Origin: Paracoccaceae bacterium
GTDB taxonomy: Bacteria; Pseudomonadota; Alphaproteobacteria; Rhodobacterales; Rhodobacteraceae
Direction: 5' to 3'
Assembly (NCBI GenBank): GCA_026709265.1
Contig: JAPOTI010000009.1
Coordinates: 1 to 36,639, forward strand
Length of the DNA stretch: 36,639 nt
Shown here one piece after another: positions 18,854 to 27,195 of this stretch. The notes below the pieces were generated by a model. It did not search any database. It was not told the origin of the DNA and saw only the letters and a program-made list of their open reading frames with translations. The number at the start of each line of letters is the position of its first letter. Positions within the stretch are counted from its first letter, which is position 1. Made by a program: the position numbers and the translations under genes.

Positions 18854-19839
18854 TGGCTGAACCGCAAGACATCGCACTCGAGCTGTCGGGCGTTTCCAAG
18901 ACCTACCAGATCAGCCAGGGGCTCTTTGCCGCATCAAAGCCGCTGCGTGCACTCGACAATATCAGCCTGCAGCTGCGCAGAGGCGAGGTGCTGGGTCTGG
19001 TCGGCGAGAGCGGCTGTGGGAAATCGACGCTGGCCAAGGTCCTGTTGGGTCTTGAGAAGCCGACCCGTGGTGATGTCCGCATTTTTGACCAGCCGTTTGG
19101 CAGCCATGATCGCAAGTGGATTGCCCGACGTATCCAGCCAATTTTTCAGGATCCTTATTCCTCTCTCAACCCACGTAAATCAGTACGCGAGATCATCACC
19201 TTGCCCCTGCGCGTTCACTCTGTGGGCAAGACATCAGGCTGGAATGACGGGGTCAGTCGGATGCTTGATCTTGTCGGATTGCCACAGCGGCTGATTGATG
19301 CAAATCCCAGTCAAATGTCCGGCGGCCAGCGTCAACGTGTGGCCATCGCACGCGCGTTGATCATGCGGCCCGAAGTGGTGATCTGCGACGAACCGACTTC
19401 GGCGCTCGATGTCTCGGTCCAGTCGCAAATCCTCAATCTGCTGATGGATCTGCGGGATGAACTTGGCCTCACCTATCTGTTCATCAGCCACAATCTGGCC
19501 GTGGTGGAGCATATCGCGAGCCGGGTGGCCGTCATGTATTTGGGTCGTGTGGTGGAACAGGGCCCGGCGGCGCGGATATTTGAGACACCCAAACATCCCT
19601 ATGCCGTGGCCTTGCTTGACTCGATCCTGACACCGGACCCGTCGATGGATGTGCCGGATGTGGATTTGGATGGAAACTTCCCCAACCCGGTGGATCCCCC
19701 GTCGGGCTGTACATTTCACCCGCGTTGTGCCTCGGCGACGTCTCTCTGTTCCCGATTGCGACCGGAACCCGTGCAGCAGGCCCCGGGCTTTGTGACATGT
19801 CATCTGCACGATCCGAACCAGCAAAAAGACATGGCATGA
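18850..19839 (+). CDS. Peptide ABC transporter ATPase (DppF/OppF-like)
   Basis: About 329 residues; the second ATPase of the heterodimer. Walker A is GESGCGKST, the signature is MSGGQRQRV and Walker B is VVICDEPTSALD. The C-terminus carries SGCTFHPRCASATSLC, the Cys-containing oligopeptide extension. The frame is open upstream to 18802, but ATG 18850 overlaps the stop of the preceding gene as ATGA and is followed by a second ATG at 18853, so the start is most likely here. It overlaps the gamma-glutamyltransferase gene by another ATGA, tying transporter and enzyme expression together. Confidence 0.92.
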   Translation: MMAEPQDIALELSGVSKTYQISQGLFAASKPLRALDNISLQLRRGEVLGLVGESGCGKSTLAKVLLGLEKPTRGDVRIFDQPFGSHDRKWIARRIQPIFQDPYSSLNPRKSVREIITLPLRVHSVGKTSGWNDGVSRMLDLVGLPQRLIDANPSQMSGGQRQRVAIARALIMRPEVVICDEPTSALDVSVQSQILNLLMDLRDELGLTYLFISHNLAVVEHIASRVAVMYLGRVVEQGPAARIFETPKHPYAVALLDSILTPDPSMDVPDVDLDGNFPNPVDPPSGCTFHPRCASATSLCSRLRPEPVQQAPGFVTCHLHDPNQQKDMA

Positions 19840-21404
19840 GCCGCGCACTTTCCGCCGGACAAATTACCCGCAAACCGGCCGTGCACAGCAAGGATGGCGT
19901 CGTTGTGTCGCAAAACCGAATTGCATCGGAAATTGGCGCGGAAATCCTGCGTGATGGCGGCAACGCCGTTGATGCTGCAGTTGCAATCTCCTTTGCGCTT
20001 GGCGTGGTCGAACCGTGGATGAGTGGGATTGGCGGTGGAGGCTACATGATCGTGCGCCATGCAAACGAGACATCGGCGCAGGTCATCGACTTTGGCATGT
20101 GCAGTCCAGCGGGTTTGCAGGTCGCCGACTACCCGATCGTCGGGGGCGTTCAGAAGGATCTCTTTTTCTGGCCAGCTGTGAAAGACGATGCCAATGTTTT
20201 TGGTGCAAGATCGGTGGCAATTCCCGGCGTTGTCGCCGGTATGGGCCTCGCGCACGAGATGTTCGGGACGCGCCCCCTGACGGCGTTGCTGGCACCTGCC
20301 ATCGCCGAAGCGCGGGCCGGGCTTTCGGTGGATTGGTATTGCCAGTTGGTCCTGGCCAGTGCGGCGCCGCACTTGGCGCAATATCCGGGGTCACGGGCAG
20401 CATTTCTGGATGCGGCAGGGTTTCCGAAATCATCCGGTTGGGTGGCAGTTGAGCAGACCCGTTGCAATCTCACACGTTTGGCTGACACTTTGGAAATCCT
20501 CGCAAGGGAAGGAACCGACGATTTCTATCGTGGGGATCTGGCGGACAGGATGGTTCGGGAACTGAATGAAGAGGGCGGACGCCACAGTCATGATGATTTT
20601 GCGTTCTATAAGGCGCGCATCGTGCCGGCCTCTGAATTCACCTATCGGGACCACCGCGTTTTTGGCACGCCGGAACTGACGGCGGGGCCGACGCTGGAGC
20701 GTGTGCTCGATATTCTGATGAACTGGCAGCCCAAAAGTCAGGGACCCGATGCGGCAGCCTATATCGCCTATGACCAGGCGATCCGCGCCGCAAACACTGA
20801 GCGTATGCAAACCATGGGCGATATCGCGCATGAACCGGTGCCGGGTTGCACATCGCATTTCAATGTCATTGATCGCGATGGAACCCTCGTGGCTGTCACG
20901 CAGACACTTCTCTCCATGTTTGGCTCGCGGTTGATGCTGCCGACGACGGGTGTGCTGATGAACAATGGTATCATGTGGTTCGACCCTGCGTTGGGCAAAC
21001 CCAATTCCATTGCGCCGGGAAAGCGCTGTCTGTCGAACATGATGCCGACCCTCCTCGAGCATCGTCATGGTCGCCGCTTCGCGCTTGGTGGGGCAGGCGG
21101 GCGCAAGATCATGCCCGCAATGGTCCAGCTTGTGTCGTTCCTTCTGGATTTCGATATGGGACTCGAGTCGGCCATGCACACACCGCGCATTGATTGTTCG
21201 ATGGCCGATGTGACGGTGGTTGATGAGACCATGAATGAGGAGATGCAGGCGGCTTTGCAGGCGGCGCTCCCTTCGGTGATATCCGCCCCGCGCACGGTCT
21301 ATCCATTCAACTTTGCCTGTCCTGCGATCGCTGAATATTCAGCAGAGGGGAACGCGGCTGTGGCCGAGACGATGGCACCCTGGGCGGAGGCGGTGGCGGA
21401 ATGA
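19836..21404 (+). CDS. Cytoplasmic gamma-glutamyltransferase-like hydrolase
   Basis: A 522-residue N-terminal nucleophile hydrolase of the gamma-glutamyltransferase family, which cleaves gamma-glutamyl bonds as in glutathione or transfers the glutamyl group. Family blocks include NAVDAAVAISFALGVVEPWM and SGIGGGGYM near the N-terminus. The autoprocessing nucleophile is predicted to be Thr339 in CTSHFNVIDRDG. No signal peptide is visible, unlike periplasmic E. coli Ggt, so the enzyme should act on imported substrate in the cytoplasm. The frame is open upstream to 19725, but ATG 19836 overlaps the ATPase stop and is the likely start. Ggt-family homologues also include cephalosporin acylases and capsule enzymes, so the precise substrate is open. 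Confidence 0.88.
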   Translation: MSRALSAGQITRKPAVHSKDGVVVSQNRIASEIGAEILRDGGNAVDAAVAISFALGVVEPWMSGIGGGGYMIVRHANETSAQVIDFGMCSPAGLQVADYPIVGGVQKDLFFWPAVKDDANVFGARSVAIPGVVAGMGLAHEMFGTRPLTALLAPAIAEARAGLSVDWYCQLVLASAAPHLAQYPGSRAAFLDAAGFPKSSGWVAVEQTRCNLTRLADTLEILAREGTDDFYRGDLADRMVRELNEEGGRHSHDDFAFYKARIVPASEFTYRDHRVFGTPELTAGPTLERVLDILMNWQPKSQGPDAAAYIAYDQAIRAANTERMQTMGDIAHEPVPGCTSHFNVIDRDGTLVAVTQTLLSMFGSRLMLPTTGVLMNNGIMWFDPALGKPNSIAPGKRCLSNMMPTLLEHRHGRRFALGGAGGRKIMPAMVQLVSFLLDFDMGLESAMHTPRIDCSMADVTVVDETMNEEMQAALQAALPSVISAPRTVYPFNFACPAIAEYSAEGNAAVAETMAPWAEAVAE

Positions 21405-22795
21405 GTGCGACGCGGCAGGACGCGCTTGCTGCTGTTGCCGCCTATATCGACGATGGACGTTTCGAGGGTGACCTGGCCGATTGGATTGCTTTCGAGACGG
21501 AAAGCCAGAATCCGGCGCAAGCGTCCGAATTGTCGCGTTACCTGGACAAGGCGGTTATGCCGCGTCTGAGGGCGATGGGCTTTTCCTGTGACATCCATCC
21601 CAACCCGGTCGCAGATGGCGCGCCGCTTCTGGTCGCAGAACGCCAGGAAGGGGCCGCGCTCCCCACGATCCTGACCTACGGCCATGGCGACGTGGTCCGC
21701 GGTCAGGCTGATCAATGGCGTGCAGGTCTGCACCCTTTCCGTCTGACATCGGAAGGTGAGCGGCTCTATGGTCGGGGGACTGCGGACAACAAGGGACAAC
21801 AATTGATCAACATGGCGGCGCTGGCGGCGGTGCTGGCAACCCGGCAGACCCTTGGCTTCAACGTCAAAGTGCTGATCGAGATGTCGGAGGAACTCGGTTC
21901 TCCCGGTCTGCGGGAGTTCTGTGCGGCCCACAAATCCCGGATTGCGGCGGATGTCCTGATTGCCTCCGACGGGCCGCGTCTGCAGCCTGACACGCCAACG
22001 ATATTCATGGGCTCGCGTGGGGCGTTGGGTTTTGATCTGCTGGTCGATCTGCGCGAAGGGGCCCATCATTCGGGCAATTGGGGCGGGCTCCTGGCTGATC
22101 CGGCAATCATTCTGGCGCAGGCACTCGCGACAATTACGGATGCCCGTGGGCAGATCAATATCCCCGAATGGCGCCCCAGCAGCCTGACGGACGACATCCG
22201 TATCGCGTTGCGCGACCTGCCGATCGCATCCAGCGATGGTCCGGACATCGACCGTGATTGGGGCGAGGAGGATCTGACCCCGGCGGAACGGGTCTTTGGC
22301 TGGAACAGCTTTGCGATCCTGGCGATGAGCAGCGGTGTTCCGCAGGCACCGGTCAACGCGATCGCGGCCCGGGCGTGCGCCACGTGCCAGCTGCGCTATG
22401 TGGTCGGCACCGATGCTGATGACATTCTTCCGGCGTTGCGGCGGCATTTCGATGCGCATGGTTTCTTCAAGGTTCAGATCATCGAACGGGAGGAGGTCGG
22501 GTTTGCCGCAACGCGGCTGGCGACCGATCATCCATGGTTGAAGTTGGTGGCGACGTCACTGAAACAGACGTCGAGTGGGAAACTGCACGTTCTGCCCAAT
22601 GTCGCGGGATCGTTGCCCAACGACGTTTTTGCGGACATTCTGGGCCTTCCGACGATCTGGGTGCCGCATTCCTATCGGGGTTGCTCACAACATGCACCGA
22701 ACGAGCATGTGTTGATGGGTGTTTGCCGTGATAGTGCGCAGATCATGGCGGGGCTGTTTTGGGATATCGGGCAGTTGCGGCATATTGGCGCGTGA
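21401..22795 (+). CDS. M20-family metallopeptidase (dipeptidase/ArgE-DapE-like)
   Basis: A 464-residue co-catalytic zinc peptidase. The metal-site pattern is clear: HGD at 95-97, D129 in GRGTADNKGQ, the catalytic EE at 163-164, D190 in ASDGP, and a C-terminal His in SQHAPNEH. M20 enzymes hydrolyse dipeptides such as Cys-Gly, or N-acyl amino acids. It overlaps the gamma-glutamyltransferase gene by 4 bases (ATGA). Together they could dismantle an imported gamma-glutamyl tripeptide, the transferase removing glutamate and this enzyme splitting the remaining dipeptide; that order is inferred from glutathione catabolism. Confidence 0.92.
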   Translation: MSATRQDALAAVAAYIDDGRFEGDLADWIAFETESQNPAQASELSRYLDKAVMPRLRAMGFSCDIHPNPVADGAPLLVAERQEGAALPTILTYGHGDVVRGQADQWRAGLHPFRLTSEGERLYGRGTADNKGQQLINMAALAAVLATRQTLGFNVKVLIEMSEELGSPGLREFCAAHKSRIAADVLIASDGPRLQPDTPTIFMGSRGALGFDLLVDLREGAHHSGNWGGLLADPAIILAQALATITDARGQINIPEWRPSSLTDDIRIALRDLPIASSDGPDIDRDWGEEDLTPAERVFGWNSFAILAMSSGVPQAPVNAIAARACATCQLRYVVGTDADDILPALRRHFDAHGFFKVQIIEREEVGFAATRLATDHPWLKLVATSLKQTSSGKLHVLPNVAGSLPNDVFADILGLPTIWVPHSYRGCSQHAPNEHVLMGVCRDSAQIMAGLFWDIGQLRHIGA

Positions 22796-23008
22796 TCGGA
22801 CCCGGCAGTGTGAACTGTATGGCGCGTCAATCAACCTGGGAATTGGCGACAACCGGGTCTTGCTGCCAATTCATGGTCGTTGTCGTTCTGTCGATCGTGG
22901 CATTCACAAGATTGTCGCAACACTTCATGCCGCCAAAATAACCACAGCGGCCTCTTGTTGCGGGTATCAGAAATCATCGGGGGACATTCCCCTTTTCTGT
23001 CATCCATG

Positions 23009-23036
23009 AAAAGAGGGCAGCCGAAGCCGCCCCCTC
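23009..23036 (-). terminator. Rho-independent terminator of porin gene
   Basis: Read on the minus strand, a G+C-rich stem closed by a TTCG loop (GGCTTCGGCT core, flanked by GAGGG and CCCTC) is followed by TTTT. It begins 24 bases after the porin stop. Confidence 0.85.
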
Positions 23037-23059
23037 AAATCTCTGTTTCTGATCAGTGA

Positions 23060-24598
23060 TCAGAACTTCATGGTGATACCCAGGTCAGCCACCGCGTTGC
23101 TGTCCACCGAGCCAGCACCGGCTTTCAGGGTCGCACCGCCACCCAGATCATGGGAGAAACCGACACCAAAGGCGTCTTTGGTGGTGGAGGACTTGACCCA
23201 CTTCTGTTTATAGCCGGTCTGCCCGTCTGCTGCCGTACCTGCAACCAGTGCGCCACCTTCTCCGGTGTCATAATATGCAGATGCACTATCCGATTTATGT
23301 TGCGCTGCCACTATCAGCAAAGAGGTGTCCTCGGACATTTGATAGTTGAGTTCTACCCCCATAGCCTGGTTTTTCAGATCAGGTGCATTGTCTCTTTCGA
23401 CATCAATTGCTTTGGAGTTGGAGCCAGCAGCGGTGATTTTTGAAGCTTCATCGTCGGCTTCGTTGCTGTCGCTGTCAGTCGAATAGAGGGCTTTCATACC
23501 AATTTGCCCTTGTGTGAAACCCAACCCAATGGACATGACGCCATTGCTGTCAAAGCCTGCTCCCATTGTGACGGGCGCGACATCAAAACTAAATCCAGCC
23601 GCCCATTCCGCATCGCCTTTGTTGTCACCATAGGTGATGGCCACTTTTGCGACCCCAAAGTCGCCGTCGTAACGGACATCGCGGGCTGTTTTGCCCCAAA
23701 CAGCTTCAGCCACATCGTCGATACCAATTCCATCAAACCCCGGATCGTTCAGACCGCCGGCCAACTGGTCCGCCCGATCTAGATCAGTGCCAATTGTGAG
23801 TTTATGCATATCCATGGAGATATAGACTTCGGCATGGTTATCAACTTTATGGGTGTCTTTCGGTCCAAGTAAGACAGTCGAAGCTTTTGCTTCTGTTGCC
23901 GGTGGAACATTCACAGTGCTTGGTCCAATTTGGTAGAGCGTTGTTCCTAGTATATCGTCTTCATTGCCAAGAGTCCCGTCGGGCCCCGCGGCTGTATCAG
24001 CCCGCCAGCCAAGTTTTTTGAGCGCTTCTTGCTGCGCTGCAAGAGTTAATGCAGCAGCGTTGTCACCGGTGCCGGGAGTAATGTCAATCTTTCCAATGCC
24101 GGTGACATTTTTACCGGCCGAATCGTATTGTAGGTAAAGGATATCACCTACGGTTATACCATCCGGACGTTTGAAGACTTTTTCGCCGAGTGTTCCGGCC
24201 GCAGTTCCCGATCCTTCAATTGTGTAGTCACCTATTGCAATACGGGATGCAGCATCATTAGCAGTGGCCTGAGCAGTTGTCACAACCGCAAAGCCCGCTG
24301 TCACTTTTCTTGCGGGGACGGCAGGCGTGGCAGTGGTTTTCGCTAACGAAACACTTTCCCGGTTATCGATGCTGACACTTCCACCGAAGCCGATGCCGCC
24401 ATCGGTGGTTCCCGAAGCGGAGAACTTGATATCGAACTCATGGTGGAATTGCAGTTCGCTTTTGGAGTCGTCATCGCTTTCGGCGAATTTCACCCCGAAG
24501 TTGGCTTCTCCGCTGATGGAGACGCCGCCGCCGTCCATGGCGAAGAGTGGCGTGCTGGCCAGGAGGCCGGCCGCCGTGAGGAGAGATAATCTCTTCAT
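23060..24598 (-). CDS. Gram-negative porin, alphaproteobacterial type
   Basis: A 512-residue outer-membrane beta-barrel. The signal peptide MKRLSLLTAAGLLASTPLFA is followed by repeated amphipathic strands (VSISGEANFGVKF, FHHEFDIKFSASG, GIGFGGSVSI) and a C-terminal ITMKF whose final Phe is the outer-membrane targeting signal. The acidic loops, rich in Asp and Gly, are typical of general porins. I chose ATG 24598 rather than the upstream in-frame start at 24637 because it begins the signal peptide and has an AGGAAA ribosome site. The gene is single, with its own terminator, and has a 9-bp inverted repeat in its leader and a G12 tract further upstream. The pore is probably non-specific. Confidence 0.82.
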   Translation of the reverse strand: MKRLSLLTAAGLLASTPLFAMDGGGVSISGEANFGVKFAESDDDSKSELQFHHEFDIKFSASGTTDGGIGFGGSVSIDNRESVSLAKTTATPAVPARKVTAGFAVVTTAQATANDAASRIAIGDYTIEGSGTAAGTLGEKVFKRPDGITVGDILYLQYDSAGKNVTGIGKIDITPGTGDNAAALTLAAQQEALKKLGWRADTAAGPDGTLGNEDDILGTTLYQIGPSTVNVPPATEAKASTVLLGPKDTHKVDNHAEVYISMDMHKLTIGTDLDRADQLAGGLNDPGFDGIGIDDVAEAVWGKTARDVRYDGDFGVAKVAITYGDNKGDAEWAAGFSFDVAPVTMGAGFDSNGVMSIGLGFTQGQIGMKALYSTDSDSNEADDEASKITAAGSNSKAIDVERDNAPDLKNQAMGVELNYQMSEDTSLLIVAAQHKSDSASAYYDTGEGGALVAGTAADGQTGYKQKWVKSSTTKDAFGVGFSHDLGGGATLKAGAGSVDSNAVADLGITMKF

Positions 24599-24627
24599 GT
24601 TTGATTTTCCTATTTCTGTCATGGTTG

Positions 24628-24686
24628 GCTCGGCCAAGAAATATGATCGTTAATTGACAATGTGTTCATAGGACATCGGCCGAGCC
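24628..24686. promoter_or_regulatory. Inverted repeat in porin leader
   Basis: Perfect 9-bp arms GGCTCGGCC (24628-24636) and GGCCGAGCC (24678-24686) flank a 41-base A+T-rich loop. The inner arm ends about 30 bases upstream of the porin ATG, so the structure could form in the mRNA leader or serve as a looped operator. Confidence 0.45.
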
Positions 24687-24731
24687 TGACAGCCGCGCTA
24701 GGGAACCGGCTCCCCAAGTGACAGATGCCCT

Positions 24732-24743
24732 GGGGGGGGGGGG
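24732..24743 (-). repeat. G12 tract upstream of porin
   Basis: Twelve consecutive G on the plus strand (C on the porin strand), about 134 bp upstream of the porin ATG. Slippage here could change promoter spacing or activator binding, as in known phase-variable porins; no clear promoter flanks it. Confidence 0.7.
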
Positions 24744-24802
24744 TGCCGAATAATTTAGAGAGGTGATGCTAAAATGCATCAGTTGGAAATTGGCTGGACA
24801 CA

Positions 24803-24832
24803 TGGAGGTGGGGATGGGAATTGAACCCACCG
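24803..24832 (-). other. tRNA-like T-arm with CCA
   Basis: On the minus strand a GTGGG-TTCAATT-CCCAT arm is followed by seven bases, one discriminator base and CCA, exactly the spacing of a tRNA 3' end. The required 5' partner GGTGGGG is absent within 120 bases upstream. It may be the remnant of an integration site at a tRNA or tmRNA 3' end, or coincidence. Confidence 0.35.
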
Positions 24833-25080
24833 AATGCGGACTGATTACGCCTGGACAATGAGGTCGGCAACGGGTGTTTGAATCCCGGTGGGACGGCGCG
24901 GATCCCGGTAATCCGGGACAATGCGGCTCAAGTCTATCATTCTCATTGATTTTGTCCCCTGGCCAGCCAATGGAAATATGGGTTCAGTTGCAGGTATGGA
25001 GCCAGATTGAGAGGTTGCATCGCCACAAATTGACAATTTGACCGGATATTCTAGCTTGACCCCAAGGATTCGTGCCCGCG

Positions 25081-25911
25081 ATGCACCTCGAGGAGACAAG
25101 GGACACAGTGGTAATGGCCCAGGGAATCAAGATCAGGGGCAGTGCTGAATATCAACGGGAATTGTTCACGCTGCAAAAGGAATTGGTCAAGCTGCAAGGT
25201 TGGGTCAAACAGGAAGGCCTCAAGCTCGTGGTGATATTCGAAGGGCGGGACGCGGCGGGAAAGGGCGGTGTCATCAAGCGCATTACCCAGTTCCTCAATC
25301 CCCGCATTTGTCGAGTCGCCGCATTGCCGACACCGACTGAGCGCGAAAAGACTCAATGGTATTTCCAACGTTACTGCTCCCATTTGCCGGCCGCCGGCGA
25401 AATCGTGCTCTTTGATCGGAGCTGGTATAACCGTGCCGGTGTCGAGCGGGTCATGGGATTTTGCACCGAGTCCGAATACCAGGAATTTCTGCGCTCATGC
25501 CCGGAATTCGAGAATATGTTGCAGCAGTCGGGGATCATTCTCATCAAATACTGGTTTTCAGTGTCCGATGAGGAGCAGGAGAAACGTTTTCAGAGCCGGC
25601 GTCAGGATCCCTTGAAACAGTGGAAACTGTCATCCATGGATCTTGAATCTCGTGCGCGATGGCCTGAATATTCCAAAGCCAAGGACGTGATGTTCGCCCA
25701 TACCGACACGTCACTCTCGCCCTGGTATGTGGTTGAAGCGGATAGCAAGCGCCTCGCACGACTGAATTGTATTCGACACTTTCTCAATTTGGTTGACTAT
25801 AAGGATGTCACACCGCCGCCGATGGAATTACCTGAGCGGACCCATTCAACCGATTATGTTCGTCCACCTTTTGAATCGCAGACCCGTGTGCCAGACTTCT
25901 ACTACAAGTAA
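25081..25911 (+). CDS. ppk2: Polyphosphate kinase 2
   Basis: A 276-residue PPK2-family enzyme that transfers phosphate between polyphosphate and nucleoside di- or triphosphates. Walker A is EGRDAAGKGG at 54-63 and the lid module includes DRSWYNRAGVERVMGF. One-domain length and the N-terminal KELVKLQGWVKQ fit the class that phosphorylates ADP or GDP. The short-form class cannot be assigned more precisely by eye. The start is uncertain: GTG 25072, ATG 25081 and ATG 25114 are all in frame and none has a strong ribosome site. No operon partner; it diverges from the porin gene. Confidence 0.92.
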   Translation: MHLEETRDTVVMAQGIKIRGSAEYQRELFTLQKELVKLQGWVKQEGLKLVVIFEGRDAAGKGGVIKRITQFLNPRICRVAALPTPTEREKTQWYFQRYCSHLPAAGEIVLFDRSWYNRAGVERVMGFCTESEYQEFLRSCPEFENMLQQSGIILIKYWFSVSDEEQEKRFQSRRQDPLKQWKLSSMDLESRARWPEYSKAKDVMFAHTDTSLSPWYVVEADSKRLARLNCIRHFLNLVDYKDVTPPPMELPERTHSTDYVRPPFESQTRVPDFYYK

Positions 25912-26042
25912 CCCGCTCTTCTGTGCATCTCCATGTATGTGTCTGGTCCCATTCCCAAACCGGGATGCCGCTTGTTGCTGATTCCTGATCGTTGCGAAAC
26001 CGTTGATTGGAACATCACTTTTCTGGACATTTGCGAGCAGAT

Positions 26043-27023
26043 TTAGCGTGCAGATATTGGAGCCGCTGACAAAGCCGAAGGATTGACGACCATCCGCGGG
26101 TCAAGCGTCCCATTGATGGCGTCAATGGCATTGCGGATTGATTGCCGACCCATCGCATCGAGGGACTCAGCTGTGAGCGCAGCCGAATGCGGGCTGAGAA
26201 AGATGCGCGGTTCCGTCAATAAGGGTGAGTCGGCAGCGGGCGGTTCTGTCACAAATGTATCGAGTCCGGCGCCAAAAAGATGGCCTGATCGGATATTCTG
26301 CAACAGCGCGGTTTCATCGACCAACCCGCCTCGCCCGGCATTGATAATGATCGCGCCCTGGGGAAGCATATTGAGCTCTCTGTTCCCGATCAGGTTACGG
26401 GTCGAGTCTGTCAGGGGGACATGGAGACTGAGAATGTTGGCGCGCACCAACCCGTCCTCGAGACAATCGACGAATTCTACCGCGTCAGGAAAGTGTCCCG
26501 ACAAATACGGATCAAAAGCAAGAATTTTCATGCCGAATGCCTGCGCACGACCGGCAAGTTGATGGCCGATACGCCCCATTCCGACGATCAATAAAGTCTT
26601 GCCGTACAGTTCCATGCCAATCAGATCGAGGCGCTCAGAAAACCGACTCTCCCTGACTGTGCGGTCGTTTTCGATGGCCCGCCGCGCCGCCGCCAAGACA
26701 AGAAACATCGTATGTTCTGCGACTGATACCGCATTGGCATCGGCGGTAATTGCGACCACGACCTTCTGTCTGGTGCACACGTCGATGGGGACGTTGTCAT
26801 AACCGACTCCGTGGCGCGAAATGACCTTGAGTCGTTGTGCTTCATCAATCGCCGAAGCCGGAATGGGCGCGGTTCGAATGGTCGCGCCATCGGCATCAGC
26901 AAGGCATTTGTGCAGCGATTCGGGCGACGTATCTTCGATCACTTCCCATTCGATATCCGGATGATCATCGAAGACCTGATAGGCAGTCGGCCTGAGGGGC
27001 TGAATGATAACGATCTTGGGCAT
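26043..27023 (-). CDS. D-2-hydroxyacid dehydrogenase, NAD-binding
   Basis: A 326-residue dehydrogenase that reduces a 2-keto acid or oxidises a D-2-hydroxy acid. The dinucleotide motif is GMGRIG at 148-153, and the catalytic triad is R231 (NAGRGG), E260 (TEPP) and H279 (SPHSA). The substrate loop SRHGVGYDN at 69-77 is typical of the phosphoglycerate dehydrogenase-like subgroup, but the C-terminal ACT domain of SerA is absent. The frame is open upstream to 27080; ATG 27023 is preferred because it has a TGGAG ribosome site 8 bases upstream and begins MPKIVII as in relatives. It could act on glyoxylate, hydroxypyruvate or a sugar-derived keto acid. Confidence 0.9.
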   Translation of the reverse strand: MPKIVIIQPLRPTAYQVFDDHPDIEWEVIEDTSPESLHKCLADADGATIRTAPIPASAIDEAQRLKVISRHGVGYDNVPIDVCTRQKVVVAITADANAVSVAEHTMFLVLAAARRAIENDRTVRESRFSERLDLIGMELYGKTLLIVGMGRIGHQLAGRAQAFGMKILAFDPYLSGHFPDAVEFVDCLEDGLVRANILSLHVPLTDSTRNLIGNRELNMLPQGAIIINAGRGGLVDETALLQNIRSGHLFGAGLDTFVTEPPAADSPLLTEPRIFLSPHSAALTAESLDAMGRQSIRNAIDAINGTLDPRMVVNPSALSAAPISAR

Positions 27024-27195
27024 GTCAAAACTCCAAAGATGCTCCTGAACTGACTGTCCATCCGTCGTTGCCGATCCCACAAATGGTGATTCGGCATCGG
27101 CATGTTCGTCATGATGACGGCATTTCCGTGTGGAAAAGTCGCCGCTTCAGTTTCGTTGAGATGGAACGAGATTTCAATAGCACCGCTATGACTTT

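Larger units (their letters stand above)
24599..25080. other. Intergenic region between porin and ppk2
   Basis: Divergent promoter region of about 480 bp without a gene. It holds the leader inverted repeat, the G12 tract, a tRNA-like T-arm sequence and a small hairpin (cccgg-taat-ccggg near 24905-24918). No complete tRNA can be folded. A TTGACA at 25030-25035 lacks a convincing -10. Confidence 0.5.

Noticed and set aside
21299-22531. 410-codon open frame on the minus strand
   Set aside because: It is entirely antisense to the M20 peptidase and the end of the gamma-glutamyltransferase, both with clear catalytic motifs. The translation has no recognisable domain; long antisense frames are common in G+C-rich genes.
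24700-24920. Two-piece (permuted) tmRNA suggested by the T-arm with CCA
   Set aside because: No tag-peptide reading frame or matching G-rich 5' piece is found downstream on the minus strand before the porin.
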